Positions 1 to 4,319 of a stretch of DNA of 5,372 bases are shown here, in pieces; position 1 is the stretch's first letter, and the number at the start of each line of letters is the position of its first letter. The stretch spans positions 1 to 5,372 of the forward strand of contig JACRAA010000310.1 in the NCBI GenBank assembly GCA_016213595.1, read 5' to 3'. This DNA is from Actinomycetota bacterium (GTDB lineage Bacteria > Actinomycetota > Actinomycetes > Propionibacteriales > Propionibacteriaceae). The translations under genes were made by a program, and so were the position numbers. Under the pieces are notes generated by a model. The model was not told the origin of the DNA, made no database searches, and saw only the letters and a list, made by a program, of their open reading frames with translations.

Positions 1-33
1 GTAGTTGGCACTTCGATCGGGCACACTTCCCCC

Positions 34-384
34 ATGCCCCAGCTCGGCGCCTTGGAGACCAAGGTCATGGATGCGCTCTGGACCGCGTGCTGCCCGGTGT
101 CCGTACGGGACGTGCACGAGGCGCTCGGCTCCTCCGACCTCGCCTACACGACGATCCTGACCGTGCTGGACCGGCTCGCCAAGAAGCTGGTCGTGCTGCG
201 GGAGCGGGACGGGAAGGCCTGGCTGTACCGGCCGGCCGGCACTCGTGAGGAGCTTCTGGCCCAGGACATCGTGGAGGCGCTGCGTCAGGAGGGCGTCGAC
301 GTGGAGCTGCTCGCCGAGGCCCTCGCGGCGCATCTGACGCCCGCCGAGAAGGGACTGCTGCGGTCCCGTCTGGCCGGGACGTAG
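34..384 (+). CDS. BlaI/MecI/CopY-family winged-helix transcriptional repressor
   Basis: A 116-residue cytoplasmic DNA-binding protein, close to the usual 115-130 residues of the family. Residues 3-68 form the winged helix: the opening LGALETKVMDALW, the recognition region LAYTTILTVLDRLAKK (36-51) and the wing RERDGKAWLYRP (56-67) are typical of BlaI-family repressors. Residues 70-116 form the helical dimerisation part. Family members bind short inverted repeats as dimers and repress beta-lactamase, cell-wall, copper or protease genes; some are inactivated by a BlaR1-type sensor protease, but none is seen here, so the inducing signal is unknown. The ATG at 34 matches the family N-terminus but has no clear Shine-Dalgarno sequence, and the frame stays open to the window edge, so a start further left is possible. 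The family call is firm; the regulated target is not known. The gene converges on the small gene at 454-678. Confidence 0.9.
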   Translation: MPQLGALETKVMDALWTACCPVSVRDVHEALGSSDLAYTTILTVLDRLAKKLVVLRERDGKAWLYRPAGTREELLAQDIVEALRQEGVDVELLAEALAAHLTPAEKGLLRSRLAGT

Positions 385-397
385 CCGGACACGACGA

Positions 398-433
398 AGC
401 CCACCCCAGGTCGCGAGGGACCCGGAGTGGGCT
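398..433. terminator. Nested hairpin between convergent genes, likely bidirectional terminator
   Basis: AGCCCAC (398-404) pairs with GTGGGCT (427-433), and an inner stem GGTC (409-412) pairs with GACC (419-422). It lies 14 bases after the repressor stop and 20 bases beyond the stop of the opposing small gene, filling the 69-base gap. On the minus strand it is followed by a moderately T-containing stretch; on the plus strand there is no T tract. Actinobacterial terminators often lack a U tract, so a shared terminator is reasonable but unproven. Confidence 0.6.
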
Positions 434-453
434 GGTGCCAGTGGAGGCTGGTG

Positions 454-678
454 TCAGGCAGCGAGGGGCTGCGCGACGTTGTCGTCCAGCCGTGCGGCGA
501 GCGCGATCTGCAGGCCGGCGGTGCGACGGAGGAACGAGGCGAGCCTCGTCCGTACGGGCTCGTCGATGACGGCGAGACCCAGGTCCTCATCGGGGACGAT
601 GTCGCGGAGGGTCGCGGCGGGAAGCCGCTCGGAGTCACGGGACGCGGTCCAGGAGTCGTAACCGAGGTAGAAAGACAT
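454..678 (-). CDS. Uncharacterised 74-residue protein with C-terminal Leu-Ala-Ala
   Basis: I do not recognise this protein. The ATG at 678 was chosen because AGAGAGG lies 7 bases upstream; the in-frame GTG at 711 would add 11 residues but has no visible ribosome binding site. The codons are strongly G/C-ending, as expected of a real gene here. The protein is soluble-looking, with no signal peptide or membrane segment. It opens with an aromatic-rich stretch (MSFYLGYDSW, 1-10), has an acidic middle (IVPDEDLGLAVIDE, 27-40) and then a likely amphipathic basic helix (VRTRLASFLRRTAGLQIALAARL, about 42-64). It ends in PLAA; a terminal LAA is also the end of the ssrA tag recognised by ClpXP, so fast turnover is conceivable. 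It has its own promoter and a leader of about 110 bases. It sits between a BlaI-family gene and the transporter operon; a link to either is inference only. Confidence 0.72.
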   Translation of the reverse strand: MSFYLGYDSWTASRDSERLPAATLRDIVPDEDLGLAVIDEPVRTRLASFLRRTAGLQIALAARLDDNVAQPLAA

Positions 679-685
679 GTCGTTT

Positions 686-692
686 CCTCTCT
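686..692 (-). promoter_or_regulatory. Ribosome binding site that decides the start of the small gene
   Basis: On the minus strand AGAGAGG is followed by 7 bases and then ATG at 678. This favours the 74-residue product over the 85-residue reading that begins at GTG 711. Confidence 0.75.
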
Positions 693-710
693 GGTTGTTC
701 GGGAGAGGCA

Positions 711-734
711 CGAGGCCATACCGGGACGGCCTCG
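711..734 (-). promoter_or_regulatory. Stem-loop in the leader of the small gene
   Basis: CGAGGCC (711-717) is complementary to GGCCTCG (728-734), giving a 7-bp G/C-rich stem with a 10-base loop; two more pairs can form beyond one mismatch. It lies about 20 bases upstream of the ribosome binding site inside a roughly 110-base leader. It could influence translation or mRNA stability. It does not match any riboswitch I recognise. Confidence 0.4.
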
Positions 735-795
735 GGCATCGTCGAACCGGGTTGGCGGGGACCAGCAGCCGGGGAGGCTTCCGATCCCACGTAAG

Positions 796-810
796 TAGTC
801 TATAGCACTA
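796..810. promoter_or_regulatory. Dyad TAGT-N7-ACTA, candidate repressor operator
   Basis: TAGT (796-799) and ACTA (807-810) are inverted half-sites separated by 7 bases. The dyad covers the proposed -10 box of the small gene, where a bound dimer would block transcription. BlaI-family repressors bind short dyads of this size, and a BlaI-family gene is nearby. The first bases of the window (GTAGT, 1-5), just upstream of that repressor, contain the same half-site, but the other half would lie outside the window. The assignment to BlaI is inference. Confidence 0.4.
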
Positions 811-826
811 GAGTCGGCGGGGGCAA
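797..826 (-). promoter_or_regulatory. Candidate sigma70-type promoter of the small gene
   Basis: On the minus strand TTGCCC (complement of 821-826) and TAGACT (complement of 797-802) are separated by 18 bases, resembling the actinobacterial housekeeping pattern TTGACN-17/18-TAGRRT. An overlapping TATAGA two bases earlier is an alternative -10 box. Transcription would begin near 790, giving a leader of about 110 bases before ATG 678. The -35 box falls inside the terminator hairpin of the upstream operon. Confidence 0.5.
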
Positions 827-841
827 TCGGCCCCTTCGCCG
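815..841 (-). terminator. Intrinsic terminator hairpin after the transporter operon
   Basis: On the minus strand CGGCG (841-837), a two-base AA bulge (836-835), GGGGC, a five-base loop (829-825), GCCCC and CGCCG (819-815) make a 10-bp G/C-rich stem. It begins 18 bases after the CDF stop codon. There is no U tract, which is common in actinobacteria. It separates the transporter operon from the small gene. Confidence 0.65.
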
Positions 842-859
842 TCGCTACCCCCGCCCCTC

Positions 860-1810
860 CTACTCGGCAGAGGGACGGGACGAGACCGTCGCCCCTTCTA
901 TCGCGACGATGGGGATCTCCACGGGATGGTCGCCGTACGCCCGCGGGTCCTCCCGCGGCTCCAGGTGGCTGCGCACATCGAGCTCGGGCGCGACCTCGCG
1001 CAGGTCGGCCTCGATGACCTCGACCAGGTCGTGCGCCTTCCGGACGCTCCACGTCCCCGGCACCAGGACGTCGAACGTCGCGAACCCGTGACGCCCGGCG
1101 GACCGGGTCCGCAGCCCATGGAACATGACGTCCTCGGTCGTGTGCTTGAGCAGCACCGCCACGATCTCGGCGTTCTCCGCGTCCGGGAGCGTCCGGTCGA
1201 GCAGACCTGAGGTCGACTCGGCGAGCAGCCGGAAGCCGGCGAAGACGATGTTGACCCCGACGGCGAACGCGATGATCGGGTCGAGCCGCTCCCAGCCCGT
1301 CAGCCGGACGAGAAGGACGCCCAGCACCACACCGGCCGACGTCCACACGTCGGTCATCAGGTGCTTGCCGTCGGCGCGGAGGGTCACGGACTTGTACGTG
1401 CGACCCGCTCGGAGGAGCACGAAGGCGACAGCACCGTTGATGAGCGACGCGCCTACGGAGATGAGCAACCCGATGCCCACGTTCTCCAGCGGCTGCGGGT
1501 GCAGGAACCGGTCGACGGCACTGATGACGATGGCAAGGGCCGCGACGAAGATCATCCCGCCCTCGACCGCCGCAGAGAAGAACTCCGCCTTCGTGTGCCC
1601 GAAGTGGTGGTCGTCGTCCGGCGGCTTCGCCGCCAGCCTCAGCATGAGCAGCGCAACCACTGCGGCGACCAGGTTGACCACGGACTCCGCGGCGTCGGAC
1701 AGCAGCCCGACGGAGCCGGTGAGCAGCCACGCCACGCTCTTGAGGCTGATCGTGACGACCGCGGCGGCGATGGAGAGCCACGCGTAGCGGGTCAGGTCTC
1801 TGCGTTTCAC
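860..1810 (-). CDS. Cation diffusion facilitator (CDF) transporter module, possible separate gene from GTG 1810
   Basis: From the in-frame GTG at 1810 this is a 316-residue protein, the full usual length of a CDF metal/proton antiporter. Such proteins move divalent metal ions such as Zn, Fe or Mn out of the cytoplasm. Using GTG as residue 1: six membrane helices lie within about 10-190, a loop DDDHHFGHTKAE (65-76) matches the second metal site of E. coli YiiP (D65, H68, H72), helix 5 has H150xxxD154, and the ferredoxin-like cytoplasmic domain (about 212-290) keeps H231, H260 and H282. Helix 2 carries E42xxxN46 where YiiP has D45xxxD49, so the substrate cannot be assigned with confidence. It is listed apart because it is complete in itself, although no stop codon separates it from the YhgE part. 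A purine-rich GGAGG lies 16 bases before the GTG, further than ideal. Confidence 0.8.
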   Translation of the reverse strand: MKRRDLTRYAWLSIAAAVVTISLKSVAWLLTGSVGLLSDAAESVVNLVAAVVALLMLRLAAKPPDDDHHFGHTKAEFFSAAVEGGMIFVAALAIVISAVDRFLHPQPLENVGIGLLISVGASLINGAVAFVLLRAGRTYKSVTLRADGKHLMTDVWTSAGVVLGVLLVRLTGWERLDPIIAFAVGVNIVFAGFRLLAESTSGLLDRTLPDAENAEIVAVLLKHTTEDVMFHGLRTRSAGRHGFATFDVLVPGTWSVRKAHDLVEVIEADLREVAPELDVRSHLEPREDPRAYGDHPVEIPIVAIEGATVSSRPSAE

Positions 1811-4306
1811 CCGACCATTCTCGCAGCCTCCCCCGCGCCAGCCGCAGCCCGTCACCCCCTCAGCGACCGCAGCCAGTGCGGCGGGCGAGACGGTGCGTGC
1901 GCGCAGGATCGCCGCGACCGAGAAGAGCGCGCCCAGCAGTGTCCACGCGATGAGCGCGAAGACACCGCCTGTCACGCCCGGACCACCGCTCACCACCGCT
2001 CGTACAGCGTCATAGGCGGGAGACAGCGGGGACAGCGGCCGGACCGCGTCGAGCCAGCCGGGCACGCTGCTGGTCAGCGCTGTCGCCACCGTGACCACGG
2101 CGAAGACCACCGCCAGGAGCCGTCCCGCGCCCTTCGTCCACGCCGAGAGCGCGTGGTTGACGGCGACGAACGCCACGCCGGCGACCAGCAGGAGCAGGGT
2201 CAGCTGCAGCCAGCGGTACGCAGGAAGCCGTACGAACGCCTCGCCGACGGCGGAGACCAGGAGCGCCTGGAGGAGGACGATGACGAGGCCCGGCTGCAGC
2301 GCCTCGACGACGAGAGCCGCGGAGGCCTTGCTGGACAGGGCGAGCCGGCGCCGTACAGCTGGCAGTACCGTGTACGTCGCGAAGGCGCCGACCCAGAGGG
2401 CCAGGACCATGAGCAGGGCGGCCAGCGCGGCGCCGGGCTGTACGAGCCCGTCCAGGCCGGACACCGAGATGGGCGACGCGACGACCTTCGCCAGCTGGGA
2501 GCGGTCCTCCGTCGTGTAGCTGGGGACCTGCGTCGCCCCCTTGGCCAGGCCGTCCGCGAGCTGCTTCGTCCCGTCGGCGAGCTGGCTGCTCCCGTCCGCC
2601 GACTTCTGGACGCCGTCGGCGAGCTGCGAGGCTCCCGGCGCCGCCTGGTCGATGCCGTCGAGGACCTGGTTGACGCCCGACACGTACTGCTGGGCACCGG
2701 AGCGCACTGCCCCACCGCTGCTCGACAGCTGCCCGAGGCCGGACGACAGCTGCTGTGCCCCGGCGACGGTCTGGTCCACCCCGCCGGTGTAGGCGTTGAT
2801 GCCGTACTGGAGCGAGCTCTGGCCGCCGAGCGACTCGCTCACACCCGCCCGTACCGCGTCGAGGCCGGCGACCACACCTGCGCCCGCCGGCGCCAGTGCG
2901 GCCGCTGCCGCCTTCTGCTGGGCCAGGAGGGCGGTGCTGGGGGTGTTGCTCGCGGCGACGACGAGGGGCGTCGTCACGGCCACGACCGTCTGGAGCTTGG
3001 GAGCTGTCGCGCTCAAGGTCGTCGCGTCGGCGGAGATCGACGTGACGAGCTGGTCGAGCGTCCGCCCGCCGCTCGTCGCGTTGATCTGGCCGGTCGCGGC
3101 CTTGGCTGCCGCCTGCGCGGCCGCGGCAACCCCTGCGCCATAGCCGTCACAGGCGGGCGACCCGGGCGCGCCGATCGATCCGGGACAGCTCAGGCCGGAG
3201 GTGGCCGAGTCGATCGCGGAGGCTGTACGGGTGTCGAGGCTTCCCGCGAGGCCGTTGGCGGCTGTCGCCGAGCCCTGGAGCGCCGCTGTGGTGCCCGCGA
3301 GGGTCGCAGCCGCGGCGCCAGCATTGGCGGCGTACGAGGAGGCGCCGCCGCCCGCGAGTGCCTGGTCGGTGAGCTGGCGGATGCTCGTGAGCAGGTCGAC
3401 CTCGCCGCCCAGCGGCGTGAGGAGCTGCGTGACGCCCTGGGTGTAGGGCACAAGACCCTGGGTGCGGTACGTGCCGATTCCCGCGTCCAGCGCCGAGACT
3501 CCCGAGCGGAGCGGTGCCGAGCCGGCTGACAGCTGTGCCAGTCCCGAGGAAAGCTGGGCCGCACCGGCGGCGGCCTGGTCCGCTCCGGACGTGTACTGGG
3601 TGATGCCCGAGACCAGGCTCGACCCGCCGCTTCGGATGAGCGCGCCGTTCGCGGTGATCTTGTACAGCCCGTCCGACAGCTGCCTCGCGCCGGGGGCGGC
3701 CTGGGCCAGCCCGTTCGAGAGCTCACCGCTGCCGTCGGCGAGCTTCTTCGCCGCGTCGGCGACCGTCTGGAACTGCTGCCCCGTCGTGTTGAAGCCGAGG
3801 TACACCTGGTCGAGGTAGCCCGCGGTGAGTGTCTGGTTGAGCGCGAGCGCTGCCGCCTGCGCCACGGACTGGCCGACGGCGGTGTCCGCGATGCCCGCGA
3901 CCGGGGAGGTCGCGACGTCGATCGTCGCCTGCTGCGCGGAGCTCGCGCTCCCCGCGTAGGAGGTCGCCGCGGCGGAGAAGCTCTCCGGGATGGTCACGAC
4001 CGCTCCGTACCGGCCGGACTGGAGTCCGTCGGAGGCGTGGCGCGCGTCGGCCAGGACCCACGTGAAGTTCTGGCCCTGCTGGGCCGAGATGAGCTGCGCG
4101 GAGAGCTGGCGACCCAGCGGGACCGTCTTGCCGTTGAGCGTGACCGCCTTGTCGAGGTTGACGATCGCCGCGTGGACCTTGGACAGACGGGTGTCGGAGT
4201 GCCAGGTGGCGGCGAGCAGCCCGGCTGCTACCACGACCGGAACCAGGAGCAGCCCCAGTGCCTTCAGCCACCAGCGACCACCCAGGGTGGAGCTGATCCC
4301 GTTCAT
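860..4306 (-). CDS. YhgE/Pip-type membrane protein continuous in frame with a CDF cation transporter
   Basis: One 1148-codon frame joins two families. Residues 1-817 are a YhgE/Pip-type protein: an N-terminal membrane helix (about 16-34), a very large outer region (35-620) and five helices (about 623-645, 664-686, 698-718, 728-748, 779-800), the plan of ABC-2-like permeases. The outer region has two Gly/Ser/Ala/Gln repeat blocks (about 187-280 and 505-590) around an Ala-rich centre, and one Cys pair (374, 386) that could form a disulfide. Known relatives are the Lactococcus phage infection protein Pip and Bacillus YhgE; the transported substrate, if any, is not established. A Gly/Cys-rich linker (818-832) leads to the CDF part (833-1148). 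The ATG overlaps the MMPL stop as ATGA and has GAGGAGGT 5 bases upstream. Both halves would have cytoplasmic ends at the joint, so a 12-helix fusion is topologically possible. A lost stop through mutation or sequencing error is the main alternative. Confidence 0.85.
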   Translation of the reverse strand: MNGISSTLGGRWWLKALGLLLVPVVVAAGLLAATWHSDTRLSKVHAAIVNLDKAVTLNGKTVPLGRQLSAQLISAQQGQNFTWVLADARHASDGLQSGRYGAVVTIPESFSAAATSYAGSASSAQQATIDVATSPVAGIADTAVGQSVAQAAALALNQTLTAGYLDQVYLGFNTTGQQFQTVADAAKKLADGSGELSNGLAQAAPGARQLSDGLYKITANGALIRSGGSSLVSGITQYTSGADQAAAGAAQLSSGLAQLSAGSAPLRSGVSALDAGIGTYRTQGLVPYTQGVTQLLTPLGGEVDLLTSIRQLTDQALAGGGASSYAANAGAAAATLAGTTAALQGSATAANGLAGSLDTRTASAIDSATSGLSCPGSIGAPGSPACDGYGAGVAAAAQAAAKAATGQINATSGGRTLDQLVTSISADATTLSATAPKLQTVVAVTTPLVVAASNTPSTALLAQQKAAAAALAPAGAGVVAGLDAVRAGVSESLGGQSSLQYGINAYTGGVDQTVAGAQQLSSGLGQLSSSGGAVRSGAQQYVSGVNQVLDGIDQAAPGASQLADGVQKSADGSSQLADGTKQLADGLAKGATQVPSYTTEDRSQLAKVVASPISVSGLDGLVQPGAALAALLMVLALWVGAFATYTVLPAVRRRLALSSKASAALVVEALQPGLVIVLLQALLVSAVGEAFVRLPAYRWLQLTLLLLVAGVAFVAVNHALSAWTKGAGRLLAVVFAVVTVATALTSSVPGWLDAVRPLSPLSPAYDAVRAVVSGGPGVTGGVFALIAWTLLGALFSVAAILRARTVSPAALAAVAEGVTGCGWRGGGCENGRVKRRDLTRYAWLSIAAAVVTISLKSVAWLLTGSVGLLSDAAESVVNLVAAVVALLMLRLAAKPPDDDHHFGHTKAEFFSAAVEGGMIFVAALAIVISAVDRFLHPQPLENVGIGLLISVGASLINGAVAFVLLRAGRTYKSVTLRADGKHLMTDVWTSAGVVLGVLLVRLTGWERLDPIIAFAVGVNIVFAGFRLLAESTSGLLDRTLPDAENAEIVAVLLKHTTEDVMFHGLRTRSAGRHGFATFDVLVPGTWSVRKAHDLVEVIEADLREVAPELDVRSHLEPREDPRAYGDHPVEIPIVAIEGATVSSRPSAE
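1807..1834 (-). promoter_or_regulatory. Ribosome-binding-like site and three-codon ORF at the CDF start
   Basis: On the minus strand GGGGGAGG (1834-1827) lies 8 bases before an ATG at 1818. That ATG reads only Met-Val-Gly-stop, and its TGA (1809-1807) overlaps the CDF GTG (1810) as GTGA. This looks like a site for separate initiation at the CDF, either by termination-reinitiation or as the relic of an ordinary gene boundary. Confidence 0.35.
2696..2791 (-). repeat. Second repeat block of the YhgE outer region
   Basis: Residues 506-537 of the YhgE part match residues 238-269 at 20 of 32 positions without gaps; shared pieces include QLSSGL and RSG. A QAAPGASQLADG piece follows at 554-565. These repeats probably form long helices of a stalk outside the membrane. 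Confidence 0.6.
3500..3595 (-). repeat. First repeat block of the YhgE outer region
   Basis: Residues 238-269 of the YhgE part are the partner of the copy at 506-537 (20 of 32 identical). Here the related QAAPGARQLSDG piece lies before the block (202-213), whereas in the other copy it lies after it, so the order of pieces is mirrored around the Ala-rich centre. Confidence 0.6.
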
Positions 4307-4319
4307 GCCATACCTCCTC
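4303..4319 (-). promoter_or_regulatory. ATGA overlap and ribosome binding site coupling MMPL to YhgE
   Basis: GAGGAGGT (4319-4312) sits inside the last codons of the MMPL gene, 5 bases before the YhgE ATG at 4306. The MMPL stop TGA (4305-4303) overlaps that ATG. This is a standard arrangement for translational coupling and suggests matched amounts of the two proteins. Confidence 0.85.

Noticed and set aside
458..472. Small hairpin GCAGC-N5-GCTGC near the 3' end of the small gene
   Set aside because: A 5-bp stem inside coding sequence; such stems are common by chance in GC-rich DNA, and the 398-433 hairpin is a better terminator.
741..748. GGTTCGAC on the minus strand, like the T-loop of a tRNA
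   Set aside because: The flanking bases do not form a T-stem, and there is no acceptor or anticodon stem around it.
427..798. 123-codon plus-strand open frame opposite the small gene
   Set aside because: No ribosome binding site or family features. The minus-strand gene has a better start signal and codon pattern.
285..1781. 498-codon minus-strand open frame across the CDF end, the small gene and part of the repressor
   Set aside because: It is rich in Arg, Gly and Ala, lacks any family signature, and runs through the recognised CDF, the small gene and the repressor's 3' end. It is a typical shadow frame of GC-rich DNA.
2541..2660. Short similar units (for example CCGTCGGCGAGCTG) that looked like DNA repeats or a CRISPR remnant
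   Set aside because: They follow the codon frame of the QLADG-type protein repeats in YhgE, vary in spacing and sequence, and have no spacers.
1361..3529. 722-codon plus-strand open frame opposite the YhgE and CDF coding region
   Set aside because: Its composition is Arg/Asp/Gly/Glu-rich low complexity with no recognisable domain, and it lies opposite well-supported membrane protein genes.
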